Source: Roseiarcus sp963822215 (GTDB taxonomy: Bacteria > Pseudomonadota > Alphaproteobacteria > Rhizobiales > Beijerinckiaceae). From it: a stretch of 64,000 nucleotides of DNA. Positions 40,305 to 52,323 of the stretch are shown piece by piece. Made by a program: the position numbers and the translations under genes. Within the stretch, counting starts at the first letter, position 1, and every line of letters begins with the position of its first letter. The notes under the pieces were generated by a model, which was not told where the DNA came from, did not search any database, and worked only from the letters and a program-made list of their open reading frames with translations. The stretch lies in assembly GCA_963822215.1 (NCBI GenBank), contig CAWGGX010000009.1:124001-188000 (forward strand), written 5' to 3'.

Positions 40305-41554
40305 CCGCGACGGGCGCCGGCGTCTTCCGTTCGCTGCGCAGTTTCAATTACCGGGTCTGGGCCGCCGGCGCTTTTGTCTCCAATGTCGGCACCTGGGTTC
40401 AGCGCACGGCGCAGGCCTGGCTGGTCCTGACCGGGCCCACCCATCACAACGCCTCGGCCGTCGGGGCGGTGATGGCGCTGCAGTTCGGGCCGCAGCTTCT
40501 GTTCCTGCCGTGGACCGGATCGGCGGCCGACCGCCTGAACCAGCGGAAGCTGCTCAAGGCCACGCAGGCGACCATGGGGGCGCTCGCGGCGGGGCTCGGG
40601 CTCCTGACCGTCGCCGGCCTCGTCCAGCTGTGGCATGTCTATGTCTTCGCCTTCCTGTTCGGCACGGCGGCGGCGTTCGACGCCCCGGCGCGCCAGACCT
40701 TCGTCGGGGAGCTGGTCGGCGACGCGGACCTGTCGAACGCCGTGGCGCTGAACTCGACCTCGTTCAACGCGGCGCGGATGATCGGGCCGGCCGTCTCCGG
40801 CCTGATCATCGCCGCCTTCGGTTCCGGCTGGGCCTTCCTGATCAACGGCGCCTCGTTCGGCGCGGTGCTCGTCTCGCTCGGCGCCTTGCGCTTGCCGGAG
40901 CTTCATCCCATCGCCCGGGCGCGCCGCGCCAAGGGCAGTTTCGCCGAAGGGCTGCGCTACGTCGGATCCCGCCCGGACCTCCTGGCGATCCTCGCTATGC
41001 TGTTCCTGATCGGGACCTTCGGACTGAACTTTTCGATCTTCATCGCAACAATGGCGGTCGGCGTCTTCCACGCCGACGCCTTCGGCTACGGCCTCCTGTC
41101 GTCGAGCATGGCGGTCGGGACCGTGGCGGGCGCGCTCATCTCCGCCGGGCGGGACCGGCCGCAGTTCGGCGCGCTCACGGTCGGCTCGGCCGTGTTCGGG
41201 CTCGGCTGCGCGCTCGGCGCGCTGGCGCCGGTGTACTGGGTCTTCGCCGCCGCACTCGCCGTCATCGGCGTCGCGGCGCTGACCGTCACCAATGTGTCGA
41301 ACAGCCTGATGCAGCTTTCGACCGAGCCGTCCATGCGCGGGCGGGTGATCGCGTTGCGCGTCGGCGTCGCGCTCGGCGGGACGCCGATCGGCGCGCCGAT
41401 CGTCGGCTGGATCGCCGACGCCTTCGGGCCGCGATGGGCGATCGGTGTCGGCGCCGCCGCGGGTTTCGCCGCCGCGATCGTCGGCGTCGTCGCCGCTACG
41501 CGCGCGTCGCGGAGGACGGCGACCCCGCAAAGTTCGGCGCCCGGGGCGTGCTGA
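40301..41554 (+). CDS. MFS transporter of the EntS/MFS_3 type
   Basis: ATG 40301 (MTATGAGVFRSLRSFNYRVW) gives 417 residues, with about 12 membrane helices. FRSLRSFNYRVWAAGAFVSNVGTWVQRTAQAWLVLTGP is the classic start of the enterobactin-exporter-like MFS_3 family. AFDAPARQTFVGELVGDADLSNAVALNSTSFNAARMIGPAVSGLII is its conserved central loop. It is probably a proton-driven efflux pump; the substrate is unknown. It is coupled to the small membrane protein upstream. Confidence 0.9.
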   Translation: MTATGAGVFRSLRSFNYRVWAAGAFVSNVGTWVQRTAQAWLVLTGPTHHNASAVGAVMALQFGPQLLFLPWTGSAADRLNQRKLLKATQATMGALAAGLGLLTVAGLVQLWHVYVFAFLFGTAAAFDAPARQTFVGELVGDADLSNAVALNSTSFNAARMIGPAVSGLIIAAFGSGWAFLINGASFGAVLVSLGALRLPELHPIARARRAKGSFAEGLRYVGSRPDLLAILAMLFLIGTFGLNFSIFIATMAVGVFHADAFGYGLLSSSMAVGTVAGALISAGRDRPQFGALTVGSAVFGLGCALGALAPVYWVFAAALAVIGVAALTVTNVSNSLMQLSTEPSMRGRVIALRVGVALGGTPIGAPIVGWIADAFGPRWAIGVGAAAGFAAAIVGVVAATRASRRTATPQSSAPGAC

Positions 41555-41561
41555 AGGCGTT

Positions 41562-41909
41562 TCAGATCACGATCAGCGCCGCGAGCTTTGCCCGGACCTC
41601 TGCAGCCGTCTCCAGCGGGACCGTCGCGCCGACAGGTCGGATTGGCCGGGCGAGCGCGTCGAGGCTTCGCAGGTGGCTCAGCAGGATTTCGCCGGCGATC
41701 GGCAGACCGTCAGGCAGCACGACGCTGGTAGGGAAAGGCCGGACACGCGACGTGATCGGACAAACGAGCACGAAGCCGGTATTTCTGACGAAAGCCGCCG
41801 GCGATACGACCAGCGCGGGCCGGCGTCCGGCCTGCTCGCGGCCGAGCGTCGGATCGAAGTCGGTCCAGACGAGTTCGCCAGCCTCGGGCCAGTATTCCGC
41901 CGCGCTCAT
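41562..41909 (-). CDS. mazF: MazF/PemK-family endoribonuclease toxin
   Basis: ATG 41909 (MSAAEYWPEAGELVWTDFDPTLGREQAGRRPALVV) is used because it overlaps the antitoxin stop. The 115-residue product has the MazF beta-barrel motifs: WxDFDPTLGREQAGRRPALVVSP, FVLVCPITSRVRPFPTSVVLP, and GEILLSHLRSLD. It cuts single-stranded mRNA at short motifs. It converges with the MFS gene eight bases away. Confidence 0.9.
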   Translation of the reverse strand: MSAAEYWPEAGELVWTDFDPTLGREQAGRRPALVVSPAAFVRNTGFVLVCPITSRVRPFPTSVVLPDGLPIAGEILLSHLRSLDALARPIRPVGATVPLETAAEVRAKLAALIVI

Positions 41910-42166
41910 TCCTCGATGCGTTCGCGGCCGAAGTCGGGGCCCCAATCGAGGGCGTCGCGGTAAAGCGCTCGCCAGTCCTCCGGCGGCTTGCCGGCAAACA
42001 TCGCTTCAAGAGCCGCCTCGGCTGGCAGCTTGCGGATCACGACCTCGTCGCCCGATGCGGCGATTTCCACCCGCTCGCCCTCGTTGAGGCGCGCGGCTTC
42101 GGCGACTTCGGCGGGAAAGCGGATCGCCAGGTTCTTTCCCCATCGTCCAACAACGGCGCGCGGCAT
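41906..42166 (-). CDS. mazE: MazE/AbrB-type antitoxin
   Basis: The product is 86 residues. The AbrB-like swapped-hairpin DNA-binding domain (VVGRWGKNLAIRFPAEVAEAARLNEGERVEIAASGDEVVIRK) is followed by an acidic tail that would wrap the toxin (PPEDWRALYRDALDWGPDFGRERIEE). A perfect palindrome lies 15 bases upstream, the likely operator for autorepression by the MazEF complex. Confidence 0.9.
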   Translation of the reverse strand: MPRAVVGRWGKNLAIRFPAEVAEAARLNEGERVEIAASGDEVVIRKLPAEAALEAMFAGKPPEDWRALYRDALDWGPDFGRERIEE

Positions 42167-42181
42167 GAGCGGCTCCTTTGA

Positions 42182-42200
42182 GGATATTCCTAGAATATCC
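42182..42200. promoter_or_regulatory. mazEF operator palindrome
   Basis: GGATATTC-CTA-GAATATCC gives perfect 8-bp arms 15 bases upstream of mazE, in the usual place of the autoregulatory operator. Confidence 0.7.
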
Positions 42201-42309
42201 CTAAGCCTATGTCAAGCCCCCCCGAGGGGCGGACGAAGCCGCCGCTAAGGCGGGTCCCAAGCCTCTGGAATCGTTGGCGCCGGTCGATAAACGGCGCTAA
42301 CCGATCCGC

Positions 42310-42432
42310 TCGCGCCGCTTGTGGGGAGAGGGCAAGGGTGAGGGGCGGCGCCGACTTTTCCTGGGAGGCCTGCGTGGCCCCTCATCCGGCCGGCGCGCGG
42401 CCACCTTCTCCCCGCAAGCGGGGCGAAGGGAA
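42310..42432. repeat. palindromic GGGGAGAGGG/CCTTCTCCCC repeat downstream of metH
   Basis: GTGGGGAGAGGGCAAGGGTGAGGGGC is mirrored by CCCCTCATCCGGCC...CCACCTTCTCCCCGC. It is the same class as the element inside uvrA (62798-62946) and may end metH transcription. Confidence 0.6.
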
Positions 42433-42433
42433 T

Positions 42434-46177
<3,744 letters not shown>

Positions 46178-46207
46178 TGGCCTCGGTCAGGGTTGAAACT
46201 GCATAAT

Positions 46208-46229
46208 CATATAAACATGTCTTTATATG
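46208..46229. promoter_or_regulatory. metH operator, SahR/SamR-like palindrome
   Basis: CATATAAA-CATGTC-TTTATATG has perfect 8-bp arms and ends 31 bases upstream of metH. ArsR-type SahR/SamR regulators of the methionine cycle bind AT-rich palindromes of this kind in proteobacteria. Confidence 0.55.
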
Positions 46230-46470
46230 GAAGGCAACCAGCGGGAGTTCAAGCGAGTGTCGTCGGACGCGGCGGACGCCCGCGAGCCACGGCGCAAATG
46301 GGCGGAAAGCGCGCCTACGGGCGTCGCCACGGGAAGGATTGGAGTCTGGACGAAAGCTGGCACTCCAGTGCGAGCCCGAAATAGATTTCAGGGCACGTAG
46401 CGGACGTTCCCAGTGGTCCGGCGATCGACCGACGCGAAAGGGTTCCACGCTAGACCGTCGGAGAGATGGC

Positions 46471-48396
46471 TTATCCCTCCGGAATTCCCGCCGCGCGCCA
46501 GGCTTCGATGACGCGCTCGCGCTGCTTCAGAAAGACCGGGTTGTCGCTCTGCGCGCCGGCGCGAAAGAGGCGGATGGTGAACTTCGGATTGAGCTGAAGC
46601 CCGATCTCAGCCTCCTTCCGCGCCTCCTCCGTGTCTCCGAGCCGCTGCAACGCCGCAGCCAGGGCGAGGTGCGAAATCGGGTAGTTGCGGTTAAGCTCGA
46701 TGGATCGGCGGCTAAGCGCGGCCGCCTCCTCGTCGGCGCCGGAATAGAGCTTGGCGGCGGCTTCGGTGGCGACCCACGCAAAGGCGAAGGGGTCGCGCGG
46801 CGAAAGTCGAAACGCCTCCTTGAAGTGTGGGTCGGCTTCGTCGGCGCGGCCGTTGACCATCATGGCGAACCCAAGGCTCGCGTGAGCGTAGGGAGAATTG
46901 GGATCGAGCGCCACAGCCCGCTCAAGCTGGGCGATGCCCTCGGCGCCGCGGTTGGTTTGGATCTCCACAGCCCCCAGGAGCCTGTGCGCCCCGGCGTCGT
47001 CGGGTCGCGACGCCAGCACTTTGGTCGCCGCCGCCTCGGCGGAGGCGAGTTTTGCCGCCCGGTCGACTGCCTGGTAGTTGGCGACCATCGTCAAGTCGAC
47101 GTCTGCAATCTCCATGAGCGCCGTCAGATTGTTCGGGTCGGCGTCAAGCGCGCGTTGAAAGTATTCGCGCGCCTTGGCGAGGTTTTCGGGCGTTTGTCCC
47201 TTATTGGACCAGGCATAACCTTGAAGGAGGAGATCGGTCGAATCCGGATTCGGTTTGCGCTCGGCGCGCGCGGCGACATCCGCGATCAGCTTCCACCCCA
47301 AGGTATTCGCCAATTGGGCGACGATCTCGTCCTGAAGGTCCAGCAGATCGGAGATCGGCTTTTCGAACGTGTCCCCCCAGATCTGGCGGCCGGTTTCCGC
47401 ATCCGTCAGCTGCGCGATCACGCGGACGCGCTGCTGGTCGCGCTGGACCGAGCCCTCGAGAATGTAACGGACGCCGAGCTCCTTGCCGATCTCCGGGTCG
47501 TCTACGCCCTTCCTTTTGTAAGCTAAAGCCGTGTTCGGCGAGATGGTAAAAAGGCCGCCGATGCGCGACAGATCATTGGTGAGGTTCTGGGTGATTCCGT
47601 CGGCGAAATAGTCCTGCGCGGAGTCGTTCGACAGGTTGGCGAAGGGCAGGACGACGATCGAAAGCTCGGGGATCGACTTGGCTGGCTGAGCGGTAGCCGC
47701 TTGCTCGGCGACCGGCGCGGCGGACCGCGATCCGCTCGCGAGCCGCCAGATCGCGGCGCCGGCGGCCCCAAGGAGCAGTAGGGCGGCGAGGACGACGCCA
47801 ATCCCCATCAATCTCGCCGGTCCCTTCACGGCCGCAGCTTTCGCCGCATCTGCGGTTCCTGATCCAGCCGGGACGCCGGGCTCGACGGAATAGACCCGCA
47901 CCGGCTCGGCGATATTTTTGAGCTGCGTGGCGCCGAGGTCAGTGACCTTGAGGTCGAGCCGCGACTTGACTTGCCAATAGGCTTGCTCGGAAAGACAGAT
48001 TGCCCCCGGCTTCGCGACGCCTTCCAGTCGCGCGGCGATATTGACGCCGTCGCCCATGAGGTCGCCGTCGCTCTCCTCGACGACGTCGCCCACGTGAATC
48101 CCGACGCGAAACTCGATCCTGCGGTCCCCGGGCACGCCGGCGTTTCGCTCCTTGAGCCCGTTTTGCACCTCGATCGCGCAGCGCACGGCGTCGACCACGC
48201 TGCGAAACTCGACAATGCTCCCGTCACCGGTGCGCTTGACGATGCGGCCGTGATGGGCGGTGATGGCCGGGTCGATCAGATCGCTGCGAAGGCCGCGAAG
48301 ACGCGCGAGCGTGCGGTCCTCGTCTGCGCCGGCGAGCCGGCTGTAGCCGACTACATCGGCGACCAGGATCGCCGCGAGCTTGCGGGTCTCGCTCAT
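46471..48396 (-). CDS. class III adenylate cyclase with TolB-like and TPR domains
   Basis: The product is 641 residues. The cyclase domain covers about 5-170 (ILVADVVGYSRLAGADED with the metal Asp, KRTGDGSIVEFRSVVDAVRCA, DLMGDGVNIAARLEG). A membrane helix is at about 195-215 (GIGVVLAALLLLGAAGAAIW). A TolB-like beta domain follows (SIVVLPFANLSNDSAQDYFADGITQNL), then TPR repeats to the end (DPNNLTALMEIADVD, DPNSPYAHASLGFAMM). This architecture is common in rhizobia, where many such cyclases sense unknown signals in the periplasm. It makes cAMP. It is transcribed alone. Confidence 0.9.
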   Translation of the reverse strand: MSETRKLAAILVADVVGYSRLAGADEDRTLARLRGLRSDLIDPAITAHHGRIVKRTGDGSIVEFRSVVDAVRCAIEVQNGLKERNAGVPGDRRIEFRVGIHVGDVVEESDGDLMGDGVNIAARLEGVAKPGAICLSEQAYWQVKSRLDLKVTDLGATQLKNIAEPVRVYSVEPGVPAGSGTADAAKAAAVKGPARLMGIGVVLAALLLLGAAGAAIWRLASGSRSAAPVAEQAATAQPAKSIPELSIVVLPFANLSNDSAQDYFADGITQNLTNDLSRIGGLFTISPNTALAYKRKGVDDPEIGKELGVRYILEGSVQRDQQRVRVIAQLTDAETGRQIWGDTFEKPISDLLDLQDEIVAQLANTLGWKLIADVAARAERKPNPDSTDLLLQGYAWSNKGQTPENLAKAREYFQRALDADPNNLTALMEIADVDLTMVANYQAVDRAAKLASAEAAATKVLASRPDDAGAHRLLGAVEIQTNRGAEGIAQLERAVALDPNSPYAHASLGFAMMVNGRADEADPHFKEAFRLSPRDPFAFAWVATEAAAKLYSGADEEAAALSRRSIELNRNYPISHLALAAALQRLGDTEEARKEAEIGLQLNPKFTIRLFRAGAQSDNPVFLKQRERVIEAWRAAGIPEG

Positions 48397-48676
48397 CGCG
48401 CCCCTCTTGCAGTCGACACACTAGCTCAAATGCCAGCGCCAGTCTGCTTGGTTCAACGGAAGGGCCGCTCATGTGCGCATTCCTGCCGTACCAGGCGCCG
48501 ACCGGGAACGTAGGGAACGGGTCGAACCCTGCCGTACCGCCGATCGAGGACGAGCAACGCCGCGATCGCGGAGGGGACGCAGCCTTTCGCCCGGTTCAAA
48601 TTCTGTATTTCAGACATTAATTGACTGTGTTCTGCTTATGTGCTAACTACATAGTGATCAGCAGAATATCGAGCGA

Positions 48677-49824
48677 GGCTCTTATAGCGTTAATTGTTGG
48701 TACGTGGTAAAGGATGGGGGGACGGTTCGGGGCGGAGGGTTTAGCGATGGATGCGGCAGAGTTTGCCGGCTGGCTTTCGGGGATAGGGCGGTTGAGCGAC
48801 GAGCAGATGGCGCTGACGCTCATCGAACTTGGGGAGTTTGCGCGGCGATCCGGTGATGTCGGCGCGCCGCCGTCTGCCGAGGCTCGGCCGGAGGCGGCGT
48901 TGTCGACCGGAAAGGGGGAACGGCGAAAGGCTTTGGGGATCGAGCGGGACGTGTTGGCGACGATCGGCGAGGACAAGGTTGAGCGTCTCGGCTGCGCGCA
49001 TTGCGGCGCCGATGAGATTGTCGGCTGGGGTCGGTCGCACGGCTTGCCGAGGTATCGCTGCAAGGCGTGCGGGCGCACCTTCAACGCCGCGACCGGGACG
49101 GCGATGGCTCGGTTGCGCAAGAAGGATCGCTGGCTCGACCAGGCGCAGGCGATGATCGAGAGCGTCAGCCTCGCCAAGGCGGCCGAGCGCTGCGGCGTCC
49201 ACCCGACCACGGCCTATCGTTGGCGGCATCGGTTCCTGAGCGCCCCGGCGCTCGACAAGCCGCAGACGTTGCGGGGGGTTGTGGAAGCGGACGAAACCTT
49301 CATTCTCGAATCGTTCAAAGGCCGGCGCTCCGGTCTGGCGCGCAAAGCCCGCAAACGCGGCGGCAAGGCGAGACATCCGGGCGCCTTTTCCGACAATATC
49401 CCCGTTCTCGTGGCCCGCGACCGTTCCGGCGCCACGATCGACGCCGTCCTGCCCGAGGACACGGCTGCGTGCATAACCCAAGCGCTCTCGAGCGCCATGT
49501 CGCCGGCAAACCTGCTCGTCTGCGACGGCGGCCGACCTTTGTGCGCTTTCGCCCGGCGCGCCAAAATTCCCGTCCGCGTCGTTCCCGCCCCGGGAAAGCC
49601 GCTGCCCGGGGAGCCCGAAATCCACATCAACAACGTCAACACCTACCATTCGCGTCTCAAGGAGTGGTTGCGCCGCTTCCACGGCGTCGCGACCACGAAC
49701 CTGCCCAACTATCTGGGTTGGCGCCGCGCTCTCGAAACCTCCGCAGAACCAAATCCACACAGCTGGATGCGCGCAGCGCTCGGCCAAGGCGCTTACCGTA
49801 CCAACAGCTAACGCTATAAGAGCG
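48677..49824 (+). mobile_element. IS1595-family insertion sequence, complete
   Basis: The ends match as inverted repeats of about 27 bp (GCTCTTATAGCGTTA...GTTGGTACG, two mismatches). They are flanked by the 8-bp direct repeat TCGAGCGA (48669-48676 and 49825-49832). The length is 1148 bp with one transposase gene. The ends differ from those of the MITE at 16.6 kb. Confidence 0.85.
48747..49811 (+). CDS. IS1595-family transposase
   Basis: ATG 48747 (MDAAEFAGWLSGIGRLSDEQ) has GGAGG nine bases upstream; ATG 48714 is possible. The 354-residue product has the zinc ribbon CAHCGADEIVGWGRSHGLPRYRCKACGRTF and an HTH (SLAKAAERCGVHPTTAYRWRHRFL). The ISXO2-like catalytic core is VVEADETFILESFKG, LLVCDGG and HINNVNTYHSRLKEWLRRFHGVATTNLPNYLGW (DDN-type). 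It is intact and probably active. Confidence 0.9.
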   Translation: MDAAEFAGWLSGIGRLSDEQMALTLIELGEFARRSGDVGAPPSAEARPEAALSTGKGERRKALGIERDVLATIGEDKVERLGCAHCGADEIVGWGRSHGLPRYRCKACGRTFNAATGTAMARLRKKDRWLDQAQAMIESVSLAKAAERCGVHPTTAYRWRHRFLSAPALDKPQTLRGVVEADETFILESFKGRRSGLARKARKRGGKARHPGAFSDNIPVLVARDRSGATIDAVLPEDTAACITQALSSAMSPANLLVCDGGRPLCAFARRAKIPVRVVPAPGKPLPGEPEIHINNVNTYHSRLKEWLRRFHGVATTNLPNYLGWRRALETSAEPNPHSWMRAALGQGAYRTNS

Positions 49825-49950
49825 TCGAGCGAGTTTCGGAGTGTCCGCAGCCCGTGCGCCCGAGACCGTCAAAGCCTCTCCAGCCGGCGCAGTAGCGCGG
49901 GGCGCGGGAGGCTCGTTGCGGCGCTGCATCTGGAGGTCGGCGGCCCCGGC

Positions 49951-50088
49951 CGTCATCGCGAGCCGCCGAAGGGTGTCGAAAGACGCCCGTCTTTCGACGG
50001 GCTTTGGCGGCGTGGCGATCCAGGGGAACGTCGGGCGCCCCTCGTTCCCCTGGATCGCCGCGTCCCCCTTCGGCTCCTCGCGATGACG
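49951..50088. repeat. dispersed palindromic repeat with nested hairpin
   Basis: CGTCATCGCGAG... and ...CTCGCGATGACG frame a 138-bp palindrome. The inner parts CGATCCAGGGGAACG and CGTTCCCCTGGATCG also pair. It contains GTGTCGAAAGACGCCCGTC and TTTCGACGGGCT, almost identical to bases 62898-62931 inside uvrA. Confidence 0.8.
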
Positions 50089-50126
50089 ACTCATCGGCGC
50101 CCCCTTCCTTGGCAAGTGCTTTTTCC

Positions 50127-51730
50127 GTAACTGCCAAGCCGGCTGTCGTGTTGAGCATTTCTCGCCACTGGGGCGGCGGATGGATTGGTTCTGCTTCGAA
50201 TGGGAGTGGAAGGGAAGCCCGGTGTCAGAGCTTCAGTTCGGCGGCGAGAGGTTCTGGGCCGAGGGTCAGGGCTTTGCGGATGTTGAGGCCCTGCTTTCTG
50301 GCCGACGAGATCACGGAGCGCAGGCTTGCGAAGTCGACGGCGCCTTGCAGGGTTCGGAAGCCGCCCGAGATTTTGATCTTCACCTTCATCATCCTCAAAT
50401 CTTGTTCGGCAAGGTTGTTGGTGAAGGGAACGGTGAAGTCGGTGAGGAACCTGAGGGTCGCCTCCTTGAAGGTCTTGAACCGGATGAGGAGATTGTGAGC
50501 GGGCCGCTGCTTCTTGCGCTTTTTCGGGTTGGTCGAGGGATCGAAGGCCGGGCAGGCTCCTGTGCAGGGCGAGGCCTTCCCGGACGGCGGCCCAATAGCG
50601 GTCCTCGAACGCCTTGATGGTTTCGGCGGGGAGTGCCGAGGCGCCCTGCGCTTTGGCCGTTCGCACGGCCTCGTCGGCGTCGAGAAGCGTCGCGCGCAGG
50701 GCCTCGGCCCAGGGCTCCTTGTCGAGTTCGCAAACCGCCTGAAGCTCGCGCAGGAGATGGGCGTTGCAGAAGGCGTGATCGACGGTTTCGAGGCTCAAAT
50801 AGGCGCGCCAGTGGTCGTGGACCACGACGCCGCCCTCGAACTCGGGCACGGCCGAGCGGGGCTCGCCGGCGCGATAGAACGTGTGGGTCAGGGTCGAGGC
50901 GGTGTGCAGCCAGCGGGTGGCGCCGGCGATGCGCAAGCCCGTTTCGTCGAGGCAGCGCACCGGCGCTCCCGCCACGCATGCGCCGATGCCGCGGTGGACC
51001 GGCGCCAGCGCCTCGGCCTTGCGGCGTACCCAGGCCGCCACGCTCGCGCCGCAGGCCGCCGCCGCCCCGAACAGGTCCTGCAGGACCTGCGCGGTTCGTT
51101 CCTCGGGCACGAGCTGCTGGGCGTTGAGATAGACGGCCGCCGCCTTGACGCGCTCGCCATACTGGGCCGGCGAAACGACGCCCTCGGGGAACCCGGCGCG
51201 CGTCCTCAGGCCGCAAGCCGGGCAATCGTGGATCGCCGCGCGGTGCTCGGTCACGATCAGCGGCTTCTCCGGAAGATCGAAGACCTGCCGCTTCTCCTCG
51301 CCGATCTTCGAATCCGCCAGAAGCAGCGCCCGGCAATGCTCGCATACCTCGGCCGCGTGCTCGACGATCGCGTCGGGTTCGGCGACCTGACGCAGCGTGT
51401 CGCCGCGATGGCCTTTCTGGCCTCCGCTCGGCTTGCCCGAGCGCGTGCGCAGGCTCTTCAAGACCCGAGGCTTCTTCTTCAGCCCGTCGCTCGACGGCGG
51501 CTTGGAACTGTTGGAGCTGTCCAAGCCCAGACGTCGCCGAAGCTCGGCGTTCTCGGCCCGAAGCGCCTCGATCTCGCGTCTGAGCGAGTCGATCAGCTCC
51601 ACGACTTCGGGCGGAAGGACCATTCCACCCTTGAGTCAGAAGTCCGCGCCCCTGTCTCGAAAAATCGCAGCGCCGCAATCAATCGTCCGTCCGGTGTGGC
51701 TTTTCGGACTCACCCCAGCTTGGCAGTTAC
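50127..51730 (-). mobile_element. IS66-family element, single-gene (ISBst12-like) type
   Basis: Inverted ends GTAACTGCCAAGC (50127-50139 and 51718-51730) are flanked by the 8-bp direct repeat CTTTTTCC (50119-50126 and 51731-51738). The 1604-bp element has only the large transposase and no tnpA/tnpB accessory genes, as in the ISBst12 subgroup. Confidence 0.85.
50225..51623 (-). pseudogene. IS66-family transposase (TnpC-like), frameshifted
   Basis: From ATG 51623 the product reads a coiled-coil start (LIDSLRREIEALRAENAELRRRLG), the SSNSSKPPSSDG motif, a zinc-finger segment (CEHCRALLL, CPACGLRTRAGFP) and the DDE core (CLDETGLRIAG, VHDHWRAYL). At about 50547-50556 an extra C (CTGCCCGGCC) shifts the frame. 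The true C-terminus (AFDPSTNPKKRKKQRPAHN... FTNNLAEQDLRMMKVKIKISGG) with the catalytic Glu continues in another frame to 50225. Unless this is a sequencing error the element needs a transposase in trans. Confidence 0.85.
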
Positions 51731-52323
51731 CTTTTTCCTTTCACTCGTCCGTAACCCATTGATAAGTCACGATCCGCGGAAATTTTTTGCAACTTTTGGA
51801 AAGCGATGGAAATTTTTGGAAGCCGGTTTGGAAGGAAATTGCAGCCTTTGGAAAGAAACGGAAAGAAATGGAAATTGCGCGGCCGGGCATTGCCTGTCGT
51901 CATGGGAAGGGGCGCGAACCGGCGTAAGTCCCTACGTTTTGTCATGCCCGCGAACGCGGGCATCCATTGCGGCGAGGGTCCCAATCTGGCGATCGGGCGC
52001 GCGGGCGGCCGGCGAGGCTCTCGATCCCCGTTGTCGCGGGGATAGCAGAGGGGCTGGGCGCTTCGGGGGCCCCCCCCCGTGGGAGGTGCAACCGCCCGGA
52101 AAATCCGCCGCAAGTCATTGAAAAGGCGCAAAATGGGCTCGGAACGGGAAGGCTGCGCGGCACGCGGAAACCGCGCTCGGTCCGGTTGACAGGCGGTGAC
52201 AAGGCCCCGGCATCCGGGTAAAGCCTTCGCGCGCAACATCGAGGGGCGGGACCGGCTCAGGCACAGGTCGTTCTCTGCGCCCGCGACGCAGCCGCCTACT
52301 GAATAGGGACCAGGACATTCACG
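51731..52323. other. 593-base gap with GGAAA tract and a palindromic repeat
   Basis: Bases 51780-51880 repeat TTTGGAA/GGAAA motifs at irregular 8-16 base spacing, unlike the surrounding GC-rich DNA. At about 51940-52050 TGTCATGCCCGCGAACGCGG...CCCGTTGTCGCGGGG forms a dispersed palindrome. No gene is supported. The leader of maeB lies at the right end. Confidence 0.45.
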
